From Thinopyrum elongatum (Eukaryota; Streptophyta; Magnoliopsida; Poales; Poaceae), in the NCBI GenBank assembly GCA_011799875.1, contig CM022297.1:366339105-366403104 (forward strand): a stretch of 64,000 nucleotides of DNA, written 5' to 3'. The notes under the pieces were generated by a model. The model made no database searches. It worked only from the letters and a program-made list of their open reading frames with translations, and was not told the origin of the DNA. The position numbers and the translations under genes were made by a program. Shown here piece after piece: positions 1 through 11,038 of this stretch; positions within the stretch are counted from its first letter, which is position 1; each line of letters begins with the position of its first letter.

Positions 1-155
1 CCGCTGAACAGACTCCAACCGGCGCTGCGTTGCGGCAAGCGTCTCGGCCTCGTCCAGCAGGCGCTTGCGCTCCTCCTCGAGCTGGGCCCGGTCCTGGGCA
101 ACATTGGTGGCGTTGAGGTCGGTGGCGATGGGAACGCTGAGGTTCTGCATCATGG
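1..155 (-). pseudogene. Gag-like coiled-coil fragment of an unidentified retroelement
   Basis: Read on the minus strand this stretch is open and encodes a charged helical segment that includes the residues QLEEERKRLLDEAETLAA. Such a segment is typical of the N-terminal part of plant gypsy Gag proteins or of their accessory coiled-coil ORFs. It runs out of the window at base 1. On its right it abuts LTR sequence of element A at about base 156 without a recognisable TG...CA terminus, so the junction looks like a deletion or recombination breakpoint and not a clean insertion. The family is not certain. Confidence 0.35.
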
Positions 156-1016
156 CGGTTAGCGGCGACGGCGTCAGATGGGGGAAGAGGGGGAGGATCG
201 GGCCCTCACCGATGTGGACGGGGAGAGGGGCGGCGAGGCGTGATTGAGCCGGCAAGGAGGGGACGGGGATGACGGTGGAAGGCGATGGGGATGAGGAGCT
301 CGGGGGCGGGGTCCAGATCGAGGAGGGGAAGTGGAGAGAGTGGGGGGTGAGTGGGTGGATGAGAGCAGGGGGAGCTCGAGGGGGTGCGGGGGGGCTCCCT
401 TATCCCCTCCCGGCGTCGACCCCGGCGAGGTGGTCGGGGACGACCATGCCGCTGTAGCGACCCGGTCGCGTGAACAGGGGAGAGGGGAGTGTTCGGCGAG
501 GGTGGGCCGTCCTCGCTACAGCCAGCTGGGCCGGGGAGGGGGTTTGGTCCAGGGGGCAGGGGGCTTCTTTTGTTTTTAATTTATTCTGTATTTCTTTTTA
601 TCTATTCTGCTTTTATTTCAATTTCAAATTACTTTCGCCTTATAAAATATAAAACTAGCACTTAATTTATTATTATAAATTATGCTACTGCCACATTTAG
701 TTTGAGGTTTAAATAAAATAGTTTAGTAGTTTTATAAATTAAAAAGCATTTAACTATTTGTTATAGCCACAATTTTAATTATTATAGGGCATTAAGCCAC
801 TTTGTAAAAATGTTGGTTCACCACCATAATTAGTTATGGAATATTTGTAACATTATGAGCATTTTAGTTTTGACATTTTGAAAACTTTAAATTTTGACTT
901 TAACTTAAATTTGAATTTGAACTGGATTGAATCAAAGGGGGATTTAGCAACAGTGAAAATGATGACATGGCACCATTAACATGGGATTACTATAGCTTAA
1001 TTATCCAGGTGTTACA
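156..1016 (-). mobile_element. Element A, LTR 1 (partial, 3' LTR of the array)
   Basis: This segment matches the final ~860 bp of the two complete A LTRs (6210-7097 and 28345-29223). It shares the G-rich block ending near base 570, the AT-rich block from 571, and the terminus tccaggtgttaca at 1004-1016. On the minus strand this end is the LTR start (TGTAAC...). The rest of the LTR is missing because of the breakpoint near base 156. Confidence 0.85.
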
Positions 1017-1051
1017 ATTCTCATCCACTACAAGAAATCTCGTCCCGAGAT

Positions 1052-1363
1052 TTAGGAGGTAGCCGGAAACAAAGCGGGATATTTATCACGAAGACGATCC
1101 GCATGATCCCAAGTGGCTTCGTCTTCAGAACGATTTGACCACTGGACTTTGAGAAATTTGATAGCCTTCTGACGGGTGCGACGTTCATTTTGATCGAGAA
1201 TGCGGATCGGATGCTCTCTGTAAGTGAGATCATCTTGCAGGGGTTGAGCTTTATAAGCCATGGGGTTGTTGCAATAAGACTTGCGACTCAGGGCATCAAC
1301 CATGACATTAGCCTTGCCAGGGGTATAAGAAATACCGTAGTCATAGTCTGTAATTGTTTCCAT
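1052..1363 (-). pseudogene. Ty3/gypsy pol C-terminus (RNase H tail fused to integrase/chromodomain end)
   Basis: The first ~25 residues carry the signature that ends gypsy RNase H (YTPGKANVMVDALSRK, with V where A is usual). They are followed almost directly by the conserved polyprotein end IRILDQNERRTRQKAIKFLK and WSNRSEDEATW, the chromo-like C-terminal tail of plant gypsy integrases. In intact polyproteins several hundred integrase residues separate these two parts, so this is a large internal deletion that kept the reading frame. The stop lies about 36 bp from the LTR, where gypsy pol normally ends. It cannot encode an active enzyme. Confidence 0.8.
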
Positions 1364-1566
1364 ACATCGCTATTGACGAAGATCTAGATCTAGCTGATTA
1401 AACAATTACTTCAGACTTTGATGATCGGTGATGATCTCGCAATGATTACCAAGAAGGAAATGTCGCCACAACTTCAGTACAAATTTAACTGCAACAAGTT
1501 CAAGGTCATGGACTGGGTAGTTCTATTGGAAAGACATCTTGGAATTCACAAAAGACTGGAGCGTTT

Positions 1567-1896
1567 TCAATTCTCACAAGAGGAGAAGCGTTTAACACAT
1601 TCAAAGGAATAAATCTGTGCTTCGGCATTTCGAACAAGAGGAGCATAGTAGCTTACTATCTTGCATGAAGGATGTAGTTGAAGGACGGTTTTAGTGGTGC
1701 AAATGATAGAAGCGGTGTGTGTTTTCAGCCATTCCATTCCCAGAATGAGGTCGATATTGGAAGACTTCAAAACAATGGGGGTAACATGGAATTCCAACCC
1801 TTCAATTTCAACGGGGATGTTGTGACTAACCATGGTGGTTCGACATTGGCCCGCAGAATGCAGCTTGGAGTCCTGGCCAAGTGATAGCAGTTCCAA
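1567..1896 (-). pseudogene. Ty3/gypsy retropepsin-like protease fragment
   Basis: The minus-strand ORF contains IEGLEFHVTPIVLKSSNIDL followed by LILGMEWLKTH. This is the second half of plant gypsy aspartic proteases, where the motif is usually LILGMDWL. The catalytic D-S/T-G loop that should lie upstream is not recognisable, so only the C-terminal half of the domain remains. The frame continues into unrelated residues up to its stop at 1567 and overlaps the gag frame at 1826-1896. Inactive remnant; the homologous piece in internal copy 2 is at 7648-7914. Confidence 0.7.
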
Positions 1897-2038
1897 CAGG
1901 TAAGTAACGCCTGTGGCTGTCCCACCATTGAGCAGCGGGACCTTTCAGGTAATAAGCCACGAAGGTGACATAGTTGGCAGGGGCTACATCAGTAGACTCC
2001 AACTCGAAAGTGATGTCACGAAGCAAATCATTAGCCAC
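1826..2038 (-). pseudogene. Ty3/gypsy gag fragment
   Basis: Seventy codons containing YVTFVAYYLKGPAAQWWDSH, the conserved core of the retrotransposon Gag capsid domain in plant gypsy elements, where a W-W pair follows the A-x-x-W region. The N-terminal Gag and the zinc knuckle are missing. The homologous copy at 7907-8107 has the same limits, with a few substitutions. Confidence 0.75.
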
Positions 2039-2877
2039 AAGGGGCTAAGTTGAGTTGAGGTGGATGACAGGGTTGAGACGCACAAAGTCTTGCAGTGTTA
2101 CTGGGCCGGTTTGCTGATTCATATTGGGACACGGAAACTGAGCCATGACTTTTTCCATGAACTGAAGAGTCAGCTCAACTACTGTATCATTTCGGCCATG
2201 TATTCAGGCGGTGGTGGGTTGTCGCCACCATGGCCACGACCAGCGGTTCTAACCATCCTGCTTAAATGCAACACGGGATAGTTTAGCAAGGGTTTGGTGC
2301 AAGTGTATGGAGTCATTCATGTTGTAACCTGAATAATGAGCAAAGGCGTAGTATGTACAAAGCAGTAGTCATTAAAGACATACCGATACATATACGGGGC
2401 CAATTACACACTGTCCGTATGAGTTCGGACAAGAGGATCATCCTAGACATACTAGGCGGCACACATGCACGCGATGGAGGGATACAACAGCGGGACATAG
2501 CAAAGGCTATATCAGTGTCAGAGAAAACCTCTAGAGTGAGGGATTTGCAAGTTACGACGTAGGGTGGCCTCGACATGAGGATCTTGCGGCCAGTGAATAA
2601 TGTGAAGCAGATCTTGGCCCTCAATTCAAGAAAGAGGTAATACAAATCTCCGGGTGGATGTGATCACGAGATCCTAATGTTAGAGTTGGCAAAATCATTT
2701 ATCCCGAATAGAAGAGAGATCAGAGTCCCAGAGTATAGACGATGAGTAAAAGATCCTAATACCACCCAATGGCGACGTGGGCCCGTAACCCACATAGCCA
2801 TGTTAGTAAAACAGTCTTCATAGACTAGACTCAACTTCGGCCAAGGAGTTGGAAAGGGGTGTTCCTATAGATAGTTG

Positions 2878-2890
2878 GCTCTGATACCAA
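2878..2890 (-). other. Primer-binding site of element A (initiator Met tRNA type)
   Basis: On the minus strand the sequence TTGGTATCAGAGCC follows the LTR end after four bases. It is complementary to the 3' end of plant initiator methionine tRNA, the usual primer for minus-strand DNA synthesis. The copy beside LTR 3 (about 8959-8971) has changed to tttgatacca and is damaged. Confidence 0.85.
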
Positions 2891-4349
2891 CTTGTGACGC
2901 CCCCAATTCAATCGTACACTAATCATACACGCAAATATGTACGATCAAGATCAGGGATTCATGAGAAGATATCACAACACAACTCTAGACACAACTAAAA
3001 TAAAACAAGCTTGATATTACAAGCCAGGGGCCTCGAGGGCTCGAATACAAAAGCTCGAATACACAAGAGTCAGAGGAAGCAACAATATCTGAGTAGACAC
3101 ATAAGTTAAACAAGACTGCCTTAAGAAGGATAGCACAAAAGCAATATCGATTGAAGAGGCAAGGCCTCCTTCCTGGGACCTCCTAACTACTCCTGGTCAT
3201 CGGCGGTCTCCATGTAGTAGTAGGCTCCTTCGGGGTAGTAGTAGACGTTGGCGTTGGCATCTGGCTCCGGGGATCCACCATCTGATCGCAGCAACCGGGT
3301 ATAGGGGAAAAAGAGGTAGCAAAGCAACCGTGAGTACTCATCCAAAGTACTCGCAAGAATGACATCAGATATATGCTAAGTATACATCAGTATCAAAGGA
3401 ATGAGCTGTATCTGTGGACTGAACTGCAGAATGACAGAGGAGAAGGGAAAGCCTAGCCTATCAAAGACTATCATCTTCAAGCATCTTGAAGCATTCATAA
3501 GAGTAAAGAATAGCAATTTATAATTAACAAACATGTTGTAGCATTAACGCCCAGAGATCCTTCCTCGACTCCCTGCGAGAAAGCAATCCGGGAGCCAACA
3601 TATCCATCTCATGTATCAAGTATCCATTTCTAGTTGTAATAGATCAGGATACAACTCCGAGCGTACATTACCGTGGACACAGCTATTCGAATAGATAACT
3701 TCCCTACAGGGGTGCACCACATTACCCAACACACTTGATTACTCTGGCCGGACACAGTTTCCTGGGTCATGCCCGGCCTCGGAAGATCAACACGTCATAG
3801 TTGTACCTAGGCTCCGCAGAGAGGTCCCCACCGTTATACATCCTAAGCACTCCGGGGTCTTGGGCTCATCGCCCTTTGCACGCCGGGTCGTTGCGAGCAG
3901 GGCAAACCTAGGCACCGCCTCTGTCATGGATGGCGCCGGCCCAGCCGTGCCGCAATGCTAAACTGGATGTCTGACAAAGCTTTCAGAAGAAACGTACGAC
4001 GTCGAGTGCCCATATCTGTTCCCATGTGGTGGTTAGTGCGTATAGGCCAGTGGCGAACTCAGATCAAATACCCAAACCCTTAGTGTGTTGGGAGCTCGCA
4101 GAGACGAGCAGAGACTCACGATCATGTGACCCCGTCGCCCCGTGTCGAGGAAATACGGCAAGGGCCAGGCCCAACCCTCTCACTAGGGCAGTCTACGTGC
4201 CCGGCCGTGCCTCATAATTATCTCGCGGGTGCTCTCCGGGCCGGCCCGACTTTCACAGATATTTCTCGCAGGTACCCCTCGTGGCCGACCCGACTTTAAC
4301 AAAGGTTTGAAGTAAAGCCAGGGTAACCGTGTGTCCATAACATCAAGGG

Positions 4350-4570
4350 GGGATCCGAGGAATCAGCCTCGATGGAATCCACTTGATGTAATCGTCAAGG
4401 TGAACTTAGGAGGAATCACCCTCGAGGCTCACACTTGAGGTGTTGCTCGACAGAGTCGTATCGAGGATGGTGAAGGAGGAATCACCCTCGATGACCACGT
4501 CTAAATCGCTACACTACAGAGTATCATCAAGAGTGCGTTACGAGGTATCACCCTCGACACTCGGTAGTAG
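4350..4570. repeat. Degenerate GGAATCACCCTCGATG repeats in LTR A
   Basis: Four or more copies of a short unit built on ggaatcaccctcga occur near 4358, 4411, 4469 and 4540, spaced 50-70 bp. They lie in a stretch with repeated gagtcgtac blocks. The same array is in LTR 3 at about 10420-10640. Its function is unknown; the unit contains the near-palindrome tcgagg/cctcga. Confidence 0.7.
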
Positions 4571-5399
4571 CTCTACAGAGTCGTACAACTAAGGGGGTGT
4601 GATGTGATGTGTCAGGCTCTGGACATCGATCATGTTGATCGAGTCATCGGTCATCAGGCCGAGGCATCTGGGACAAGGTGAGGGGTCACTGGTGGATCAC
4701 TATCCAAACTATACTAAGCAGTTTAGGATAAGAAGGTAAGGTACAACAACAGGTTACAAAAGCAGGCTATGCATCAGATATAGGAGCAAACAAATACAGT
4801 AGCAAAATCTAATTCAAGCATGAGAGAGAATGGAATGGGCGATATCAGAATGATCAAGGCGGGTTTGCTTGCCTGGAAGCTCTGCTGAAAAGGAAGGAGG
4901 GTCGTCGGTGACGTAGTCGATCACAGTGGCATCAGCAGCGGTCTCGGGGTCTACCAGAGAAGAAGAGGGGGAAGAAACAGTAAATACAAGAAATCAGATG
5001 CGTGACATCACTACGGACAGGGCTAGGGGTGTTCTAACATGGTACTACACAATATAGGTGAAGGGGGAAAACATCCGGGAATGTTTTCCTGGTGTTTGGC
5101 ATTTTCCGGACAGATGAAAGAGAGGGGGTGGTTCCATGTTCGTTATGCTAGGGGCATGTGACAGATGAACGGAGGGCATATTCGAATTCATTGCATTTTT
5201 CTGAGCAACTTTCATATATAAATTATTTTCATCCGACTTACAGATTATTTTCTAAGATTTTTCAAAGATTTAAAGAAGTTCTGAAATTGTTATTATTTAA
5301 TTTAATTCAAAAAATAGAATTATGACGTCAGCCTGACATCATCATGATGTCAACAGTCAACAGTGTAGTTGACTTGGTCAAACTGACAGCCGAGGCCCG

Positions 5400-5520
5400 T
5401 CTGTCATAGGCTTGTTAATTAAACAGATTTTAATTAACTAATCAAGTTAATTAGGTAAATTAAACAGGGTTAATTAAGTTAATTAGTTAGTTAGTTAATT
5501 AATTAATTTTATTATTTCCT
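5400..5520. repeat. AT-rich TTAATTAA palindromic block in LTR A
   Basis: The stretch is a run of ttaattaa and ttagttagttaatta units that can pair with themselves on either strand. It is present in LTR 3 at about 27525-27605 with a shorter run. It sits just before the sharp switch to the GC-rich block. Confidence 0.6.
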
Positions 5521-6441
5521 AAATCTTTTTTTATTTCTTTAACAAGGGCTGAGGGCCCCACTGGGTAGTGGCCCAAAGGCCTTAGCGGGCGCTGGGCGTG
5601 GGCGTCCAGGCGGAGCCGGGCGCGGGCGCTGGCGGCCAGGGGTTGTGCGGGCGCCGGCCGGAACAGGGCGGCGGGGTCGGTGAGCTAGGGGGGCTCCGGC
5701 GAGAGCGCGTGGGGGCTAAGGCGGAGCGGCCGACAATGGTGGCGGCCGGAGCGGGCGGCGCCGGCAGCAGCAGCAGCCGCAGCGGTGGCTGAGCGAGGGT
5801 GTGCAGCGAGAGGACGCGCGGGCGTGACGTAGCGCACGCAGACGAGCGCAGTCGGGCGGCCATAGGCGAGCAGCGGAGCACAAGAGCGGGCAGCAGGCGG
5901 CGGAGGCGCGCTGGGGAAGCAGCTGGGGGCGGTGGCGAGGTCGACCGCGGGCGCAGCAGCAAGACAGCAGCGAGCAGGGGCGGAGTGGGCGCGACTGAGC
6001 GAAGGTAGGAGCGGCTCCGACGCGGCCCTAGCGCAGCCGAGCGTAGCTAGGGGTGGCGGTGTGTGGGTGACGACGGCCAGCAGGGAAGCGGGCTACGTGG
6101 GTGCGCGAATGCGCGACGGCACAGGGCGTCGGCGGCCAGGCCTGGGCAGGCAGCGGCGGGCGCGCGCACGCAGCAGCAAAAGCAGATGGTAGCAGCAGCG
6201 AGCACGCATACGGTTAGCGGCGACGGCATCAGATGGGGGAAGAGGGGGAGAATCGGTCCCTCACCGACGTGGACGGGAAGAGGGGCGGCGAGGCCTGATG
6301 GAGCCGGCGAGGAGGGGACGGGGATGTGGCGGAAGGCAACGGGGACGAGCGCGCGGCGACGAGGACTTGTGGGATGGTCCAACTCAAGGGGAACCTAGAG
6401 AGAGGGAGAGTGGTTGATGAGATAGGGGGACTCGATGGGCC

Positions 6442-6637
6442 GGGGGGGGGGGGGGGGGCTCCCTTATCCCCTCCCAGCGTCGGCGCCAGTGAGGTGGTCG
6501 GGGACGACCATGCCGCTATAGCGAGCCGGTCGCGTGAACAGGGGAGAGGGGAGGGTTCGGCGAGGGTGGGCCGGCCTGGCTGCGGCCAGCTGGGCCGGGG
6601 AGGGGGTTTGTCCACGGGGGCGGGGGGGGGGGGGGGG
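6442..6637 (+). repeat. Two long G homopolymers in LTR 2
   Basis: G runs of 17 (6442-6458) and 16 (6622-6637) bases lie in an already G-rich segment. LTR 1 and LTR 3 have only 6-8 G at the corresponding places. The runs could form G-quadruplexes, or they could be assembly or slippage artefacts. Confidence 0.7.
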
Positions 6638-7249
6638 CAGGAGGCTTCTTTTGTTTTTAATATTTTTTATATTTCTTTTTATCTATTCTGCTTTTATTTC
6701 AATTTCAAATTACTGTAGCCTTATAAAATATAGAACTAGCACCTAATTTATTATCATAAATTATGCTACTGCCACATTTAGTTTGAGGTTTAAATAAAAC
6801 AGTTTAGTAGTTTTATAAATTAAAAAGCATTTAACTATTTGTTATAGCCAAAGTTATAATTATTATAGGGCATTAAACCACTTTGTAAAAATGTTGGTTC
6901 ACCACCATAATTAGTTATGGAATATTTGCAACATTATGAGCATTTTAGTTTTGACATTTTGAAAACTTTAAATTTTGACTTTAACTTAAATTTCTATTTG
7001 AACCAGATTGAACCAAAGGGGGATTTAGCAACAGTGAAAATGATGACATGGCACCATTAACATGGGATTATTGTAGCTTAATTATCCGGACGTTACAATT
7101 CTCATCCACTACAAGAAATCTCGTCCTGAGATTTAGGAGGTAGACGGAAACAAAGCGGGGTATTCATCACGAAGACGATCCGCGCGATCTCAAGTGGCTT
7201 CGTATTCAAAATGATTTGACCACTGGACTTTGAGAAATTTGATAGCCTT

Positions 7250-7486
7250 CTAACGGGTGCGACGTTCATTTTGATCGAGAATGCGGATCGGATGCTCTCT
7301 GTAAGTGAGATCATCTTGCAGGGGTTGAGCTTTATAAGCCATGGGGTTGTTGCAATAAGACTTGCGACTCAGGGCATCAGCCATGACATTAGCCTTGCCA
7401 GGGGTATAAGAAATACTGTAGTCATAGTCTGTAATTGTTTCCATACATCGTTGTTGACGGAGATCCAGATCTAGCTGAGTAAACAA
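7250..7486 (-). pseudogene. Ty3/gypsy pol C-terminal remnant, copy 2
   Basis: This keeps the RNase H end YTPGKANVMADALSRK and then the first part of the terminal tail (HPIRILDQNERRTR). A stop at 7250 follows immediately, so the chromo-like end present in copy 1 (1052-1363) is cut off by a point change. RT and integrase core are absent. Confidence 0.75.
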
Positions 7487-7647
7487 TTACTTCAGACTTT
7501 GATGATCGGTGAAGATCTCGCAATGATTACCAAGAAGGAAATGTCGCCACAACTTCAGTGCAAATTTAACTGCAGCAAGTTCAAGGTCATGGACTAGGTA
7601 GTTCTATTGGAAAGACATCCTGGAATTCAAAAACGACTGGAGCGTTT

Positions 7648-7914
7648 TCAATTCTCACAAGAGGAGAAGCGTTTAACGCATTCAAAGGAATAAATCCGTG
7701 CTTCGGCATTTCGAACAAGATGAGCATGGTAGCTTACTATCTCGCATGAAGGATGTAGCTGAAGGATGGTTTTAGTGGTGCAAATGATAGAAGCGGTGTG
7801 TGTTTTCAACCATTCCATTCCCAGAATGAGGTCGATATTGGAAGACTTCAAAACAATGGGGGAAACATGGAATTCCAACCCTTCAATTTCAACAGGAATG
7901 TTGTGACTAACCAT
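7648..7914 (-). pseudogene. Ty3/gypsy protease fragment, copy 2
   Basis: This is the homologue of 1567-1896. It contains EGLEFHVSPIVLKSSNIDL and LILGMEWLKTH, the C-terminal half of the retropepsin domain. The catalytic loop is not present. It overlaps the gag remnant by a few bases in another frame. Confidence 0.7.
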
Positions 7915-8107
7915 GGTGGTTCAACATTGGCCCGCGGAATGCAGCTTGGAATCTTGGCCAAGTGATAGCGGTTCCAACAGGTAAGGAACGCCTATGGCTG
8001 TCCCACCATTGAGCAGCGAGACATTTCAGGTAATAAGCCACAAAGGTGACATAGTTGGCAGGGGCTACATCAGCAGACTCCAACTCGAAAGTGATGTCAC
8101 GGAGCAA
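7907..8107 (-). pseudogene. Ty3/gypsy gag fragment, copy 2
   Basis: The ORF contains YVTFVAYYLKCLAAQWWDSH, the Gag core with a GP to CL change relative to copy 1. It is short, has no zinc knuckle, and lies in the same position relative to the primer-binding side as copy 1. Confidence 0.75.
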
Positions 8108-11038
8108 ATCATCAGCATCAAGGGGCTAAGTTGAGTTGAGGTGGATAACAGGGTTGAGACACGCAAAGTCTTGAAGTGTTACTGGGGCGGTTTGCTAATT
8201 CATATTGGGACACGGAAACTGAGCCATGACTTTTTCCATGAACTGAAGAGTCAGCTCAACTGCTGTATCATTCCGGCCATGTATTCGGGTGGTGGTGGAT
8301 TGTCGCCACCACGGCCACGACCAGCGGTTCTAACCATCCTGCTTAAATGCAACACGGGGTAGTTTAGCAAGGGGTTGGTGCAAGTGTATGGAGTCATTCA
8401 TGCTGTAACCTGAACGATGAGCAAAGGCGCAGTATGTACAAAGCAGTAGTCATTGAAGACATACCGATACATATACGGGGCCAATTACATGCTGTCCGTA
8501 CGAATTCGGACAAGAGAATCATCCTAGACATACTAGGCGGCACACATGCACGCAATGGAGGGATACAACAACGGGACATAGCAAAGGCCATATCAGCATC
8601 GGAGAAAACCTCTGGAGCGAGGGATTTGCAAGTGACGATGTAGGGTGGCCTCGGCATGAGGATCTTGCGGCCAGTGAACAATTAGAAGCAGATCTTGGCC
8701 CTCAATTCAAGAAAGGGGTAATACAAATCTCCGGGTGGATGTGATTACGAGATCCTAATGTTAGAGTTAGCAAAATCATTTAACCCGAATAGAAGAGAGA
8801 TTAGAGTCCCAGAGTATAGACGAGGAGTAAAAGATCCTAATACCACCCAATGGCAACGTGGGCCCGTAAGCCACATAGCCATGTTAGTAAAACAATTTTC
8901 ATAGACTAGACTCAACTTCAGCCAAGGAGTTGAAAAGGGGGGTTCCTACAGGCAGTCGGCTTTGATACCAAATTATGACGCCCCCAATTCAATCGTACAC
9001 TAATCATACACGCAAATGTGTACGATCAAGATCAGGGACTCACGAGAAGATATCACAACACAACTCTAGACACAAATAAAATAAAACAAGCTTCATATTA
9101 CAATCCAGGGGCCTCGAGGGCTTGAATAAACAAGAGTTAGCGGAAGCAACAATATCTGAGTACACACATAAGTTAAACAAGATTGCCTTAAGAAGGCTAG
9201 CACAAAAGCAGCATCGATCGAAGAGGCAAGGCCTCCTGCCATCGACCTCCTAACTACTCCTGGTCGTCGGTGGTCTCCATGTAGTAGTAGGCTCCTTCAA
9301 GGTAGTAGTAGACATCGGCGGTGGCATTTGGCTCCTGAGATCTACCATCTGATCGCAACAACCGGGTATAGGGGAAAAAGAGGTAGCAAAGCAACCGTGA
9401 GTACTCATCCAATGTACTCGCAAGTTTGACATCAGATCTATGCTAAGTATGCATTAGTATCAAAGGAATGAGCTGTATCTGTGGACTGAACTGCAGAATG
9501 CCAGAGGAGAAGGGAAAGCCTAGCCTATCGAAGAGTAGCATCTTCAAGCATCTTGCAGCATTCCGAAGAGTAAGGAATAGCAATTTATAATTAACAAACA
9601 TGTTGTAGCATTAACACCCAGAGATCCTGCCTCAACTCCCTGCGAGAAAGCAATCCGGGAGCCAACATATCCATCTCATGTATCAAGTATCCATTTCTAG
9701 TTGTAATAGATCGGGATACAACTCCAAGCGTCCATTACTATGGACACAGCTATTCGAATAGATAACTTCCCTGCAGGGGTGCACCACATTACCCAACTCT
9801 CTTGATTACTCTGGCCGGACACAGTTTCCTGGGTCATGCCCGTCCTCGGAAGATCAACACATCGTAGTCCTACTAGGCTCCGCAGAGAGGTCCCCACCGG
9901 TCTACATCCTAAGCACTCCGGGGTCTTGGGCCTATCGCCCTTTGCACTTTGGGTCATTGCGAGCAAGGCAGACCCATGCACCACCTCTGTCATGGATGGT
10001 GCCGGCCTAGCCATGCCGCAATGCTGAACTGGACATCTGACAAAGCTTTCGGAAGAAACGTAGGACGTCGAGTGCCCATATCTGTTCCCACGTGGTGGTT
10101 AGTGCATATAGGCAAGTGGCGAACTCAGATCAAATACCCAAACCCTTAGTGTGTTGGGAGCTCGCAAAGACGAGCAGAGACTCACGATCATGTGACCCCG
10201 TCACCTCGTCTCGAGGAAATATGGCAAGGGCCAGGGCCAACCCTCTCACTAGGGTGGTCTACGTGCTCGGCCGTGCCTCGTAATTATCTCGCGGGTGCTC
10301 TCCGGGCCGGCCCGACTTTCATAGGTATTTCTCACGGGTACCCCTCGGGGCTGACCCGACTTTAACAAAGGTCTGATGTGAAGCCAGGGTAACCGTGTGT
10401 CCATATCATCAAGGGGGCATCCGAGGAATCACCCTCGATGGAATCCACTTGATGTAATCGTCAAGGTGAACTTAGGAGGAATCGCCCTCGAGGTTCACAC
10501 TTGAGGTGTTGCTTGACAGAGTCGTATCGAGGGTGGTGAAGGAGGAATCACCCTCGATGACCATGTCCGAATAGCTACACTACAGAGTATCATCAGGAGT
10601 GCGTTATGAGGTATCACCCTCGACACTCGATAGTAGCTCTGCAGAGTCGTACAACTAAGGGGGTGTTATGTGATGTGTCGGGCTCTGGACATCAATAACA
10701 TTGATCGAGTGATCGGTTATCAAGCCGGCATCTGGGACAAGGTGAGGGCTCATTGGTGGATCACTATCCAAACTATACTAAGTAGTTTAGGATAAGCAGG
10801 TAAGGTACAACAACAGGTTACAAAAGCAGGCTATGCATCAAATATAGGAGCAAACAAATACATTAGCAAAATCTAATGCAAGCATGAGAGAGAATGGAAT
10901 GGGCAATATCTGAATGATCAAGGGGGATTTGCTTGCCTGGAAGCTCTGCTGAAAAGAAAGGAGGGTCGTCGGTGACGTAGTCGATCACAGTGGCATCAGC
11001 AGCGGTCTCGGGGTCTATCGGAGAAGAAGAGGGGGAAG

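Larger units (their letters stand above)
1017..2894 (-). mobile_element. Element A, internal domain copy 1
   Basis: This is a 1.9 kb internal region of a Ty3/gypsy element, read on the minus strand. It contains, in element order, a primer-binding site (2878-2890), a leader, a gag piece, a protease piece and the extreme C-terminus of pol. Reverse transcriptase and nearly all of integrase are absent. The same truncated arrangement recurs at 7098-8975. The stretch 2039-2877 has no convincing ORF and is probably 5' leader and degenerate gag. The short internal domain and very long LTRs resemble large retrotransposon derivatives (LARDs), but LARDs proper have no coding pieces. Confidence 0.85.
2895..7097 (-). 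mobile_element. Element A, LTR 2 (complete, 4.2 kb)
   Basis: On the plus strand the LTR begins tgacgcccccaattcaat and ends cggacgttaca; on the minus strand it reads TGTAACG...GGCGTCA. It has alternating base composition: a unique-looking part (2895-4300), an array of short CACCCTCGA repeats (4350-4570), an AT-rich palindromic block (5400-5520), a very GC-rich block (5575-6655), and an AT-rich end (6656-7097). The proline- and alanine-rich ORFs in the GC-rich block are composition artefacts on both strands. Flanking A internal sequence on both sides shows this is the middle LTR of a three-LTR array. Confidence 0.9.
7098..8975 (-). mobile_element. Element A, internal domain copy 2
   Basis: This segment is collinear with 1017-2894 along its whole length, with scattered substitutions. 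It has the same order of leader, gag piece, protease piece and pol end, and the same missing RT/integrase. The shared deletion shows the internal domain was already truncated before the array formed. The region 8108-8955 has no supported gene. Confidence 0.85.

Noticed and set aside
1026..1038. cactacaagaaat at the end of A internal domain (also about 7107), identical to the first 13 bases of a CACTA terminus
   Set aside because: There is no partner end or duplication, and the same bases encode the conserved end of gypsy pol on the minus strand; chance similarity.
5582..6718. Long Ala/Pro/Arg-rich ORFs on both strands in the GC-rich part of LTR A (also at 27591-28709)
   Set aside because: They overlap on opposite strands, are not conserved in frame between the LTR copies, and follow from very high GC content.
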